Shown: piece after piece, positions 34,310 through 45,510 of the stretch
Position numbering within the stretch: the stretch's first letter is position 1
How the letters are laid out: each line of letters opens with the position of its first letter
Origin: Candidatus Cryptobacteroides intestinigallinarum
Lineage (GTDB): Bacteria > Bacteroidota > Bacteroidia > Bacteroidales > UBA932
NCBI GenBank assembly: GCA_017694785.1
Contig: JADIMK010000010.1
Location: forward strand, 1-64,000
Length of the DNA stretch: 64,000 nucleotides
Direction of reading: 5' to 3'
The notes under the pieces: generated by a model
What the model saw: the letters and a program-made list of their open reading frames with translations, nothing else
Database searches by the model: none
What the model was told of the DNA's origin: nothing
Made by a program: the position numbers and the translations under genes

Positions 34310-35677
34310 ATGCTTAGAATATTCTTTTCAGCGCTTGTATCAGCCCTTGTCCTTGCATCCCTTGCCGGATGCTCCGGACATAAGGCTGATACAGCCGTTT
34401 CTGCCCATCCGCAGTGGGCCTATAATTCTGTGGTATATGAAATGAATGTGCGGCAGTACACCCCTGAAGGGACATTCGCTGCCGCCTCAGAGCAGCTTCC
34501 TCGTCTGAAGGAGTTAGGAGTAGATGTCCTCTGGCTGATGCCGATATATCCTATCGGTGTCGAGCAGCGCAAAGGTACCCTCGGGTCGTACTATGCCATC
34601 TCGGACTATTGTGATGTCAATCCGGAGTTCGGTACCATGGCTGATTTCGAGGATTTCCTGGGCAAGGCACATGAAGCCGGTTTCAAGGTGATCCTGGACT
34701 GGGTGGCAAACCATACGTCACCTGACGCTGTCTGGGAATCATCCTGTCCTGCAGACTGGTATGTGAGGGACTCTCTGGGCAACACCGTGACCCAGTATGA
34801 CTGGACAGATATCGCAGAACTCAACTATGACAACCGCGACATGCGCGAAGCCATGAGAAATGCCATGCGCTTCTGGCTTGACAAGGGTGTGGACGGCTTC
34901 CGCTGCGACATGGCCTGTGAAGTCCCTGTGGATTTCTGGAGAGAGACCCTGCCGCAGTTGAGGAAGGAGTATCCGGATACATATTTCCTTGCAGAAGGGG
35001 AAGATCCAGGGCTGCATGAGGATGCTTTTGACGCATCTTATGCATGGAAGCTCCATCATCTGCTCAACAGCATTGCCAAAGGAGAAAAAGAAGCCTCTGA
35101 CCTGAAGGCATATGTTGCTGAAGACGCTGTTCTTATGCCGCGCGAGGCTTTCCGTCTGATGTTCACGTCCAACCATGATGAGAACTCATGGGCGGGAACA
35201 GAGTTCGAGAGAATGGGTGATGCCGCAGATGTGATGGCACTGCTCACATTTGTGCTCCCGTCCGGCCAGCCTCTTATATATACCGGACAGGAAATAGGCT
35301 ATGACCACAGGTTTGAATTCTTCGAGAAGGATCCGGTCCCGGCCTGGGAATGGAACACATGGTCGGATTTCTACAGGAGTCTCGTGGAGCTGCGTCATGC
35401 CCATCCTGCACTTGCGGCAGGTGAAAAAGGCGGACCGGCTGTCTTCCCTGAGGATACACCTGAGGGGCTGCTCCTGTTCTCAAGATCGGTGACTGCTGAA
35501 GAGAGCCTTGACGGAGAGGCTGATACTGTCCTTGTCGCTGCCAATCTCAGTGATTCGGATGTGACATTTGCTTTGCCGTTCGAGGGAGAAAAGACAGAAT
35601 ATTTTTCAGGAAAGGCCTTTACCGGAGGCTCGGAAACGGTACTCGGCCCTTGGGAATATCTGGTCTTTGCCGAATAA
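34310..35677 (+). CDS. Small GH13 alpha-amylase lipoprotein, probably periplasmic
   Basis: The 455-residue lipoprotein (lipid Cys21, LAGC) has a bare GH13 barrel and short C-terminal domain with no extra binding module. Motifs are DWVANH (130-135), nucleophile Asp200 in GFRCDMA, Glu229 in FLAEGE and Asp290 in TSNHDENS. The residues after the Cys (SGHKADT) lack the acidic pattern of surface lipoproteins, so I place it facing the periplasm, where it would shorten imported oligosaccharides. A 66-bp gap precedes it without a promoter box; it seems part of the operon. Confidence 0.9.
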   Translation: MLRIFFSALVSALVLASLAGCSGHKADTAVSAHPQWAYNSVVYEMNVRQYTPEGTFAAASEQLPRLKELGVDVLWLMPIYPIGVEQRKGTLGSYYAISDYCDVNPEFGTMADFEDFLGKAHEAGFKVILDWVANHTSPDAVWESSCPADWYVRDSLGNTVTQYDWTDIAELNYDNRDMREAMRNAMRFWLDKGVDGFRCDMACEVPVDFWRETLPQLRKEYPDTYFLAEGEDPGLHEDAFDASYAWKLHHLLNSIAKGEKEASDLKAYVAEDAVLMPREAFRLMFTSNHDENSWAGTEFERMGDAADVMALLTFVLPSGQPLIYTGQEIGYDHRFEFFEKDPVPAWEWNTWSDFYRSLVELRHAHPALAAGEKGGPAVFPEDTPEGLLLFSRSVTAEESLDGEADTVLVAANLSDSDVTFALPFEGEKTEYFSGKAFTGGSETVLGPWEYLVFAE

Positions 35678-35709
35678 TGTCGTGAAACTGTATTAAATTT
35701 ACGGGAAAT

Positions 35710-37680
35710 ATGATTTTGAGGAGAATATTCATGGCAATCGCTTTCGCCGGGCTTGCATCATGTGCCGGCAATACAGCATTTGATCCAGCATCTGTGCCAG
35801 ATGCCGCCGGTCAGGTGGACCGTGTGGAGCCGCTTTCCTGGTGGACAGGAATGAAGACTCCGCTTCAGCTCATGGTGCATGGAGAAGACATATCTTCTTA
35901 TGATGTGAAGATAGAAGCCGGGCAGGATGATTCCGGCAGACCGCTTGCCGGCCGTCAGGGTGTAAAGGTCGCATCTATACACAAGGCGGACAGCCCGAAT
36001 TATCTGTTCGTTGATGTGGAGATTGATGAAAATGCCATTCCCGGCACTTACTGGCTTGTGTTTGAAGGCAAGGACTCCAGCTTCAAATATCCTTATGAGA
36101 TAGCGGCACGTGCCGACGGGTCGGCCCGGAGAAAGAGCTTTACGACAGCCGACATGATATATCTGATAATGCCGGACCGTTTCGCAGACGGGGATCCGTC
36201 CAACGATTCGACAGACGATACTGCTGAAAAGGCAGACAGAGATGCTTTCTTCGGACGGCATGGCGGAGACATCAAGGGTATAATGGATCATCTTGACTAT
36301 ATCTCTGATCTAGGTGCCACAGCCATCTGGTGTACTCCGCTCCTGCTTGACGACGAGCCGGAAGGATCATACCACGGCTATGCATGCTCGGACTATTACC
36401 ATATTGATCCCCGCTTCGGCTCCAACGCCCTTTACCGGGATTTTGTCTCGGCGGCACATGGACATGGTCTGAAGGTCATCATGGACATAGTCACCAACCA
36501 TTGCGGTACGGCGCACTGGTGGATGAAGGATCTTCCTTTCAAGGACTGGATACATGTGTTTCCTGAATATACGGGGACAAATGTCTGCTTCTCCACCAAC
36601 ATGGACCCGAACGCCTCGCAGTATGACCTGAATCTCCAGGAGAGCGGGTGGTTCGTGCCTTCGATGCCGGACATGAATCTTGACAACCCTTATGTGCTCC
36701 AGTATTTCAAGCAGTGGGCCGTGTGGTGGATTGAATATGCAGGACTCGACGGCTTCAGGGTCGATACCTACCCGTACAATGAGAAAGAGCCTATGAGCCG
36801 GTGGTGTGCCGCTGTGCTTGAAGAATATCCAGATTTCAATATTGTGGGAGAGTGCTGGACTTCGTCAATACCTCAGCTCGCCTACTGGCAGGGTGGCAAT
36901 CCGAACAAGGACGGATTCGACTCACATCTTCCTTCAATCATGGACTTCCCTCTGCAGGAAGCCATCTGGAAGGGTGTTCCTACGGATTCCCAGGCCTGGG
37001 GCGAAGGCATGACAAAGGTCTATGACTGTCTGTCCCATGACTTTGTCTACCATGACCTGTCGAAGATGATGATCTTCCCGGGCAATCATGACACAGACCG
37101 CATAGGAGATGTCCTCCGCCACAATCCTGACCGTCACAAGATAGTGATGGCCATGATGGCGACAATGAGAGGAATCCCTCAGATATTCTACGGAGATGAG
37201 ATGATGTTCGTGTCCAAGGACCGCTCCCAGGGCCACGGCGGACTCCGTGTGGATTTCCCTGGCGGATGGCAGGGTGACAAGCTGGATCTCTTTACTCCCG
37301 AGGGACGTGCCGCAGCCAAGGTCAGCACAGACGGGCAGCTTGTGCCGGAAAGTCAGCTTGCTGATCTGCATGACTATACAAAGAAACTCTTCCAGTGGCG
37401 CAAGGACAAGCCTGTGATACACAACGGTCGCACTATGCATTTCCTGACAAGGGACAATACCTACGCATATTTCCGCTACGACGATACCGATGCAGTCTTT
37501 GTCTACATCAACAATTCCCGCGGAAAGAAGCATATCCCGTGGTCTCATTATTCGGAGATAGCTTCCGGCCTTACGGACGGACGTGATGTCATCACAGGAG
37601 AGGCTGTGGCAGTCAGCGATTCCACTGTCGTAGGCCCGCGTCAGGTGCTTATAGCAGAATTCAAGAGGCCTTCCAAGTGA
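35710..37680 (+). CDS. Neopullulanase/cyclomaltodextrinase-type GH13 enzyme (SusA-like)
   Basis: The 656-residue protein has an N-terminal Ig-like domain (about 33-135, SWWTGMKTPLQLMVHG, the cyclomaltodextrinase N-domain pattern) followed by MIYLIMPDRFADGDPSND, which is typical of the SusA group. Catalytic residues are Asp352 in GFRVDTYPY, Glu381 in IVGECW and Asp461 in PGNHDTDR. It ends with a beta domain (FVYINNSRG). The signal peptide has a lipobox (LASC, Cys18) followed by AGNTAFD without clustered acids, so a periplasm-facing lipoprotein is likely. It would trim imported maltodextrins. The gap to the previous gene is 32 bp. Confidence 0.93.
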   Translation: MILRRIFMAIAFAGLASCAGNTAFDPASVPDAAGQVDRVEPLSWWTGMKTPLQLMVHGEDISSYDVKIEAGQDDSGRPLAGRQGVKVASIHKADSPNYLFVDVEIDENAIPGTYWLVFEGKDSSFKYPYEIAARADGSARRKSFTTADMIYLIMPDRFADGDPSNDSTDDTAEKADRDAFFGRHGGDIKGIMDHLDYISDLGATAIWCTPLLLDDEPEGSYHGYACSDYYHIDPRFGSNALYRDFVSAAHGHGLKVIMDIVTNHCGTAHWWMKDLPFKDWIHVFPEYTGTNVCFSTNMDPNASQYDLNLQESGWFVPSMPDMNLDNPYVLQYFKQWAVWWIEYAGLDGFRVDTYPYNEKEPMSRWCAAVLEEYPDFNIVGECWTSSIPQLAYWQGGNPNKDGFDSHLPSIMDFPLQEAIWKGVPTDSQAWGEGMTKVYDCLSHDFVYHDLSKMMIFPGNHDTDRIGDVLRHNPDRHKIVMAMMATMRGIPQIFYGDEMMFVSKDRSQGHGGLRVDFPGGWQGDKLDLFTPEGRAAAKVSTDGQLVPESQLADLHDYTKKLFQWRKDKPVIHNGRTMHFLTRDNTYAYFRYDDTDAVFVYINNSRGKKHIPWSHYSEIASGLTDGRDVITGEAVAVSDSTVVGPRQVLIAEFKRPSK

Positions 37681-37704
37681 ATCTGATCCACATATATATG
37701 GTAA

Positions 37705-39969
<2,265 letters not shown>

Positions 39970-39974
39970 GAGTT

Positions 39975-41087
39975 ATGGATACAATTCAGACAGGAAGAAT
40001 AGTATTTCTGGATTACCTGAGGTTTTTAGCGTGCTTCATGGTAATCCTGGTACATTGCATAGAACCGTTTTATCTCGGAGGAGAAGGGACTCAGGTGAAG
40101 AATCTATCAGATGCCGCCTGGGTGACATTCCTTGATTCAGCGCTCAGGGCAGCGGTGCCGCTTTTTGTCATGGCATCAAGTTATCTGCTGTTTCCTCTGA
40201 AATACGATACGTCCACATTCTTCCGCAAACGTTTTGTGCGGGTGTTCATTCCTCTTCTTGTCTGGATCCTTCTGTATGCTCTGATTCCGTATTATGGTTC
40301 GTCAGACGGATTTTCCAGGGCAGAGAACCTCAAGGGCCTGCTTGTGAACTTCAATTTCCATGCAGGACACCTTTGGTTCCTCTATATGCTGCTCGGAGTC
40401 TATCTTGTGATGCCTCTTCTCTCCCCATGGATCGAGAAAGTCTCCAGAAGGGGAGAGGAGGCTTTCCTGGCTCTCTGGGGCTTCACTACCCTTATACCGT
40501 TCTTCAGACAGCTGGCAGTATATCTCACAGGCTCAGATGCATTGTGGGGCGAGGCAAGCTGGAATGAGTTCGGCGCATTGTATTATGTCAGCGGTTTCAT
40601 CGGTTATGTGGTCCTCGGCCACTACATAAGGACATACCTGGGTGACTGGTCTTGGGAAAAGACACTTGCCGTAGCTCTCCCTGTGTGGGCAGCCGGTTAT
40701 GCTGTCACTGCCGGATGGTTCTGGGGCATGATGCCGAAGGACTTCCCTGTCTCAGGTCCGATAGACATTGCCGTCTATCTTGAGACAAGCTGGGTGTTCA
40801 CAGCGACCGGAGTCGCCATGACGTCATTTGCATATTTCATGATCATAAAGAAGCTTACATCAGACGGCCGGGTGTACAGACATCTTATACTGCCTGTCTC
40901 AAAAGTGAGCTACGGTGTGTATCTCATGCACATGTTCATACTGGTGTTCTTCAACCAGATCGTATCGGCATGGGGATTGTCCACTCCGCTCCATATCCTT
41001 GTGACAGCAGTGCTTACCTTCACCGTGTCATCAGTAGCTGCCAAGGTCCTGTCTCTTGTCCCTGGAAGCCGGTATCTGATCGGCTGA
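39975..41087 (+). CDS. Acyltransferase family (pfam Acyl_transf_3) membrane protein
   Basis: The 370-residue protein has about ten membrane helices and the family start RIVFLDYLRFLACFMVILVHC, with the His of the acyltransferase-3 motif, then FFRKRFVRVFIPLLVWILLY and HLWFLYMLLGVYLVMPLL. The C-terminal SYGVYLMHMFILVFF is also typical. Such proteins O-acetylate sugars of surface glycans or periplasmic glucans. Its ATG is 5 bp after the GH97 stop, so it is almost certainly in the starch operon, an unusual partner. It may modify a glucan product or simply be the last gene of a hitch-hiking unit; the sequence does not decide. Confidence 0.85.
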   Translation: MDTIQTGRIVFLDYLRFLACFMVILVHCIEPFYLGGEGTQVKNLSDAAWVTFLDSALRAAVPLFVMASSYLLFPLKYDTSTFFRKRFVRVFIPLLVWILLYALIPYYGSSDGFSRAENLKGLLVNFNFHAGHLWFLYMLLGVYLVMPLLSPWIEKVSRRGEEAFLALWGFTTLIPFFRQLAVYLTGSDALWGEASWNEFGALYYVSGFIGYVVLGHYIRTYLGDWSWEKTLAVALPVWAAGYAVTAGWFWGMMPKDFPVSGPIDIAVYLETSWVFTATGVAMTSFAYFMIIKKLTSDGRVYRHLILPVSKVSYGVYLMHMFILVFFNQIVSAWGLSTPLHILVTAVLTFTVSSVAAKVLSLVPGSRYLIG

Positions 41088-41102
41088 CGATCGGCTGACC
41101 TC

Positions 41103-41141
41103 TGTCCGGTACGGCACCGCATATGTACGGTGACTGACAGG
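41103..41141. other. Imperfect inverted repeat between convergent genes
   Basis: CTGTC...GACAG encloses CACCG...CGGTG with an 8-nt centre. It lies between the acyltransferase stop and the pflA stop and could serve as a weak two-way terminator; no T-run follows on either strand. Confidence 0.3.
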
Positions 41142-41144
41142 ATT

Positions 41145-41933
41145 TCAGTTTGTGACTACGCAGCTGAAATATTCCTTGAAGAGCTTTTCTGCCCGCTGAA
41201 GCTGTTCTTTGGTGTTCAGCGGTACATTCTTGAGCTTGTATTCCTGCCCCAGGGCTTCGTATTTGTTGATTCCGAGCGTATGGTATGGGAGGATCTCAAC
41301 CTTCTGGATCATGCTGTAGCCGTTGTCCTGGCCTGCGGATTCCTCTGCTCCTGAATTTCTGTCTGCAGAAGTAGCAAGGTTGCCGAAATGTTCCCCAAGA
41401 GCCCGGATGTCTTCCTCATAGTCGCTGTATCCAGGCACAAGGACATATCTCAGCCAGAACGGTTTCCCATGTTCCTGAAGCCATGCCGCTGTCCTCAGGG
41501 TCTGGCTGTTGCTCCTTCCGGTAAGCGCCTCGTGTCTCTGCGGATTGAATTCCTTTACATCAAGGAGTACCAGATCCGTAAGGCTCAGAAGTTTTTCAAC
41601 ATCACTGTTCCAGATGCCTCCGTTCGAGTCTAGGCAAACGTTGATCCCGTTTTCATGCAGCTGCTCGACAAGAGGTATGAGGGCCTTTGTCTGCAGTGTC
41701 GGTTCTCCTCCGGAGAATGTAACGCCTCCGCGTTTCCCGAAGAAAGGCTTCTGTCTTATGGCCATCTGCAGTATTTCGGTGATGTCAGTCTCTGTACCTC
41801 CTTCATAAGGTATAGTGTCTGGATTGGCGCAGTAGAGGCATCTGAAAGGGCAGCCCTGTAAAAAAACGACGAGCCGGAGTCCCGGCCCATCGTAAGTTCC
41901 CATCGATTCGTATGAATGTACTTTGAGTGTCAT
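41145..41933 (-). CDS. pflA: Pyruvate formate-lyase activating enzyme (radical SAM)
   Basis: The 262-residue enzyme makes the glycyl radical in PflB using S-adenosylmethionine and a 4Fe-4S cluster. The radical-SAM motif CPFRCLYC (Cys-x3-Cys-x2-Cys) is near residue 28, and VTFSGGEPTLQ and LLDVKEFN follow as usual. A stretch of about 20 polar residues (ATSADRNSGAEESAGQDNG), near residues 188-206, looks like a species-specific loop before the conserved KVEILPYH. It lies 4 bp downstream of pflB on the same strand, so the pair is one operon acting in anaerobic pyruvate metabolism. Confidence 0.95.
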   Translation of the reverse strand: MTLKVHSYESMGTYDGPGLRLVVFLQGCPFRCLYCANPDTIPYEGGTETDITEILQMAIRQKPFFGKRGGVTFSGGEPTLQTKALIPLVEQLHENGINVCLDSNGGIWNSDVEKLLSLTDLVLLDVKEFNPQRHEALTGRSNSQTLRTAAWLQEHGKPFWLRYVLVPGYSDYEEDIRALGEHFGNLATSADRNSGAEESAGQDNGYSMIQKVEILPYHTLGINKYEALGQEYKLKNVPLNTKEQLQRAEKLFKEYFSCVVTN

Positions 41934-41937
41934 GGAA

Positions 41938-44166
41938 TTACATGCTCTGGTGGAAGGTACGTGCTATCACTTCAAGCTGGTGTTCTCTGCTGAGCTTGGT
42001 GAAGTTTACGGCATATCCGGATACCCTGATTGTAAGCTGAGGGTATTTCTCAGGATGCTCCATCGCATCTTCCAGCATTTCCCTGTTGAGGACGTTCACA
42101 TTCAGATGGTGGGCACCTTTTGTAAAGTATCCGTCCATCATGGTCACAAGATTCTCGATTCTCTCGGTATCTGTAGGACCGAGGGATTTCGGTACAATTG
42201 AGAATGTGTTGCTGATGCCGTCCATCGCATCATGGTAGTCGAGCTTGGCGACTGAGCTGAGGGAAGCGATCGCACCGTGGCAGTCGCGTCCGTGCATAGG
42301 GTTTGCACCCGGAGCGAAAGCGACACCCTTGGCTCTGCCGTCTGGTGTAGCTCCTGTCTTCTTGCCGTACATCACATTTGAGGTGATTGTAAGGAGAGAA
42401 AGGGTAGGTTTTGCATTCTTGTAGACAGGAAGCTTGCTGAGCTCGTTGCTGAAGAAATGCACGAGATCCACAGCTATGGAGTCCACCTTGTCGTCATCGT
42501 TGCCGAAGCAAGGATATTCACCCTGTATGTCGAACCCGTCGGTGAGACCGTCGGCATTGCGGTGGGCAGTGACCTTTGCATATTTGATTGCGGAGAGCGA
42601 GTCTGCTGCAATCGAAAGTCCGGCTACTCCGTATGCAAGATTGATCTCAGGATCAGTGTCGATGAATGCCATCTGTGAACGCTCATAGTCATACTTGTCA
42701 TGCATGTAGTGTATGATGTTCATGGCTTCGTTGTAGACCCTTGCCACCTGATGAAGGACTTTCTTGTAGTTGCTTACCACTTCTTCGAAATCAAGCACAT
42801 CGCTCTTGAGCGGCTCTATGCCTTCAACCATGAGTGTGCCTGTGTTTTCACAGCGTCCTCCGTTGATGGCCAGCAGGAGAGCCTTGGCAAGGTTGGCACG
42901 GGCTCCGAAGAACTGTATTGCCTTTCCTATAGCCTGATATGATACGCAGCAGGCGATGCCGTAGTCATCACAGCTGCGCACATGACGCATAAGGTCATCG
43001 TTTTCGTACTGGATGGAGCTTGTGTCTACAGATACCTTTGCGCAGAACTCCTTGAAGCCTTCCGGAAGCTCCGGACTCCAGAGCACCGTCATGTTAGGTT
43101 CCGGGGCAGGCCCGAGGTTGTAGAGCGTCTGAAGGAAGCGGAATGAAGTCTTTGTCACCTTCACTTTCCCGTCATTGAACCTTCCTCCCAGAGACTCGGT
43201 CACCCATGTAGGGTCGCCTGCGAATATCTCGTTGTAAGACTGCATCCTCAAGTGTCTTACCATCCTGAGTTTCATCACGAACTGGTCAATCAGCTCCTGT
43301 GCATAGCTTTCATCAATATTTCCGTGGTCGAGATCGTACTGGATGTATATGTCAAGGAATGACGATACGTTTCCGAGCGACATTGCTGCTCCGTCCTGCT
43401 CCTTTACTGCAGCAAGATAAGCCATATATACCCACTGTACTGCTTCGCGGGCATTCATAGCGGGTCTTGAAAGATCAAGTTCGTAGAAGCTTCCCATTGT
43501 CTTGATCTCTTCCAGTGCTCTGATCTGCTCTGAAACCTCCTCGCGGAGCCTTATCCTTGCATCGGTCATAGGGCCGGTGAGATTGTGCAGATCTTCTTTC
43601 TTGGCTTCAATGAGCCTGTCCGCGCCATAGAGGGCAAGCCTTCTGTAGTCGCCTATGATACGTCCCCTGGAGTAGTTGTCAGGAAGACCTGTCAGGAAGC
43701 CCAGAGAGCGGAATCTCCTGATTTCTTCTGTATATACGTCGAATACTCCATCATTATGCGTCTTGCGGTAGTGTGTGAATATCTCCTTGACCTTCGGATC
43801 AAGCTCAACACCGTTTTCACGGCAGGCTTTCTCAACTACCTTGTAACCGCCGAACGGTTTGATGGCTCTCTTGAGAAGTTCATCCGTCTGGAGGCCGACG
43901 ATAAGTTCACAATCCTTGTCGATATATCCGGCTTTGTGGGAGGTGATTGTTGATATGGTCTTCGCGTCGATAGAGCGTATGCCGTTGTTCTTCCTTTCCT
44001 CTTCAAGGGCGACGAGACATTCGTTCCACAGCTTCTTTGTCCTTTCTGAAGGTCCTTTCAGGAAAGACGCATCGCCAGTGTATGGCGTAATGTTCCTGTG
44101 GACGAAGTCCGATACATCGATCTTGCGGCTCCAGTTGCCGTCTTTGAATTTTTCTTTGATTTCCAT
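41938..44166 (-). CDS. pflB: Formate C-acetyltransferase (pyruvate formate-lyase)
   Basis: The 742-residue enzyme converts pyruvate and CoA to acetyl-CoA and formate without oxygen. The catalytic cysteine pair is in [15 protein letters not shown], and the glycyl-radical residue is Gly717 in [12 protein letters not shown], 25 residues from the C-terminus as in the family. The N-terminus ([23 protein letters not shown]) is also normal. A promoter box lies 37 bp upstream and pflA follows directly. No anaerobic-regulator site was recognised. Confidence 0.97.
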   Translation of the reverse strand: MEIKEKFKDGNWSRKIDVSDFVHRNITPYTGDASFLKGPSERTKKLWNECLVALEEERKNNGIRSIDAKTISTITSHKAGYIDKDCELIVGLQTDELLKRAIKPFGGYKVVEKACRENGVELDPKVKEIFTHYRKTHNDGVFDVYTEEIRRFRSLGFLTGLPDNYSRGRIIGDYRRLALYGADRLIEAKKEDLHNLTGPMTDARIRLREEVSEQIRALEEIKTMGSFYELDLSRPAMNAREAVQWVYMAYLAAVKEQDGAAMSLGNVSSFLDIYIQYDLDHGNIDESYAQELIDQFVMKLRMVRHLRMQSYNEIFAGDPTWVTESLGGRFNDGKVKVTKTSFRFLQTLYNLGPAPEPNMTVLWSPELPEGFKEFCAKVSVDTSSIQYENDDLMRHVRSCDDYGIACCVSYQAIGKAIQFFGARANLAKALLLAINGGRCENTGTLMVEGIEPLKSDVLDFEEVVSNYKKVLHQVARVYNEAMNIIHYMHDKYDYERSQMAFIDTDPEINLAYGVAGLSIAADSLSAIKYAKVTAHRNADGLTDGFDIQGEYPCFGNDDDKVDSIAVDLVHFFSNELSKLPVYKNAKPTLSLLTITSNVMYGKKTGATPDGRAKGVAFAPGANPMHGRDCHGAIASLSSVAKLDYHDAMDGISNTFSIVPKSLGPTDTERIENLVTMMDGYFTKGAHHLNVNVLNREMLEDAMEHPEKYPQLTIRVSGYAVNFTKLSREHQLEVIARTFHQSM

Positions 44167-44202
44167 AAACCGTCAGTTATTGTTTCCTCGTTATTGAGCA
44201 GG

Positions 44203-44210
44203 CAAAGATA
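44203..44210 (-). promoter_or_regulatory. Putative -7 promoter box for pflB-pflA
   Basis: Minus-strand TATCTTTG matches TAnnTTTG, 36 bp before the pflB start. Confidence 0.5.
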
Positions 44211-44286
44211 ATCTGATATATTTAATAATTCAATTTTATTTTCTGCTCCGGAGACTGTCCCGGATTTCTGACGGCAATTGTATTTT

Positions 44287-44312
44287 CCGGCCTGGAGAGT
44301 CCTCCAGACCGG
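44287..44312. terminator. Hairpin downstream of ssb
   Basis: CCGG-C-CTGGAG, AGTC loop, CTCCAG-A-CCGG: a ten-pair stem with one mismatch, between the ssb stop and the pflB promoter. Short T or A tracts flank it but no full T-run, so it may be a weak terminator of ssb. Confidence 0.4.
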
Positions 44313-44327
44313 ATTTGACAAGGCGTC

Positions 44328-44657
44328 CTACTGGCCGTCTTCCTCTATGGCCATCTTATTCGCAATCACTTCATATATCTGTCTCTCAGTGCCGTCGCCT
44401 GCAGTGTACTTCGAGCTTCTCAGCCTGCCGCAGACATAGACTGGAGTACCTTTCCCTATCCTGCTGAAGTCCGGCATGTTCTTTCCGGACCATGCGACTA
44501 TGTTGTGCCATGTCGTCTCCACAACACCTTCTCCGTCTTTGCTTTTGTACATGAAGTTGGTCGCCAGGGAAAATCTTGCGACCTGGCTGTTGCCTACATT
44601 CGAGATGCGAACATTCCCCACATTCCCTCTCAATTCGATTCTGTTCAGTTGTTCCAT
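44328..44657 (-). CDS. ssb: Single-stranded DNA-binding protein
   Basis: The 109-residue product is one OB fold: MEQLNRIELRGNVGNVRISNVGNSQVARFSLATN, TTWHNIVAWSGKN and VYVCGRLRSSKY. The ORF track begins at 44762, but the ATG at 44657 gives the exact family start. It is a short, Bacteroidota-type SSB and lacks the long acidic C-terminal tail of E. coli SSB; it ends MAIEEDGQ, which is only mildly acidic. Many Bacteroidales carry more than one ssb, so this may be an accessory copy. No clear promoter box is seen upstream. Confidence 0.92.
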   Translation of the reverse strand: MEQLNRIELRGNVGNVRISNVGNSQVARFSLATNFMYKSKDGEGVVETTWHNIVAWSGKNMPDFSRIGKGTPVYVCGRLRSSKYTAGDGTERQIYEVIANKMAIEEDGQ

Positions 44658-45024
44658 AATCAGTGAAATTTTGTTATTCCATCCTATATTGTGCGCACCC
44701 GGACGGTATGGGCAAAGTAAAGCAAAATAACCGGACCAGCATCGGTATTTGCCGGATGCCATGTCGGTTATTTCTGTTTTTTGTGCTTTTTTCTTTTTTA
44801 TATGAATCAGGCTTTGCGTGTGTTAAACCAAGTGAAGACCAGTGTCGGACAGGGTTAAGCAAAGACTTGACTGGCAAAAAGAGAAGAATATTTAAAAAAG
44901 AGAAAAAGTATGCCTGAATCCGCCACATTGATTTGCCGGTGTCGCATCAATTCGTCACATTTGAAGCGACCAATAAGTCCCTACTGACTATAATAATAGT
45001 CTCTAAGGTTATAATCACGACTCT
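44658..45024. other. Non-coding gap with two inverted repeats
   Basis: This 367-bp AT-rich gap lies between divergent ssb and a zinc-finger gene. Short ORFs here have no family resemblance. It contains GTCGCATCAA/TTGAAGCGAC (44941-44970; 9 of 10 pairs, 10-bp spacer), GACTAT/ATAGTC (44986-45001; perfect, AATA centre) and a second GACTATAATAA at 45021 overlapping the next start. An 8-bp palindrome GTGCGCAC lies near 44692. I found no convincing -7 box for either gene. Confidence 0.5.
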
Positions 45025-45510
45025 ATGGACTATAATAAAGAAGAACGCAGGTATTCAGTCTGTCTGGAATGCGGAGATGAGATCCATTACGGAAGACAGG
45101 ACAGGAAGTTCTGTTGTGAAGCCTGCAAGAACCGCTACAACAATAGGAAGACCAGGAGCAGCCGCAATACGAGACTTCGGGTGATGAACGCCCTTGACCG
45201 CAACTACCGGCTCCTGGACAGGCTCCTGAAGCTCGGCATGGATTCCCTCGACCTTGTGGAGCTGAGGCACATGGGCTTTGAGCCTTCCTATGTCACGTCA
45301 TACAGGAGGCTGCGCTGCCATGATGAATTCTGCTGCTTCGACATAAGATTCATAATGACAGCAACAAAGATATGTTCTCTGTCCAGGCTCCAGTCCCCGT
45401 TCTATAAGTCTGCGATGTCCGACGGAGCATCCTCCTGCCGCAGTAATGCCGGGGTGGAGAACCCCGGATCTGTGAAAAAATCCGTAAATTCGCACTCTGA
45501 TGACAAATGA
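45025..45510 (+). CDS. Small zinc-finger protein conserved in Bacteroidota, function unknown
   Basis: The 161-residue protein has an N-terminal four-cysteine zinc finger (CLECGDEIHYGRQDRKFCCEAC) followed by a basic helix (RYNNRKTRSSRNTRLRVMNALDRNYRLLDRLLKLG). I recognise the layout, C..CG....GR.DKKFC...C...YNN then N..LR.NR.IL, as that of an unnamed family of roughly 110-120 residues in Bacteroidales. The last 40 residues, Ser-rich and charged, extend beyond the usual family end. DNA binding is plausible from the finger and basic helix but unproven. Its stop overlaps the start of the M3 peptidase (ATGA), which suggests coupling. Confidence 0.75.
   Translation: MDYNKEERRYSVCLECGDEIHYGRQDRKFCCEACKNRYNNRKTRSSRNTRLRVMNALDRNYRLLDRLLKLGMDSLDLVELRHMGFEPSYVTSYRRLRCHDEFCCFDIRFIMTATKICSLSRLQSPFYKSAMSDGASSCRSNAGVENPGSVKKSVNSHSDDK

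Noticed and set aside
44663-44928. Small ORFs of about 84 residues on both strands in the ssb upstream gap
   Set aside because: Lys/Phe-rich composition typical of AT-rich non-coding DNA, no recognisable family, and they overlap each other on opposite strands.
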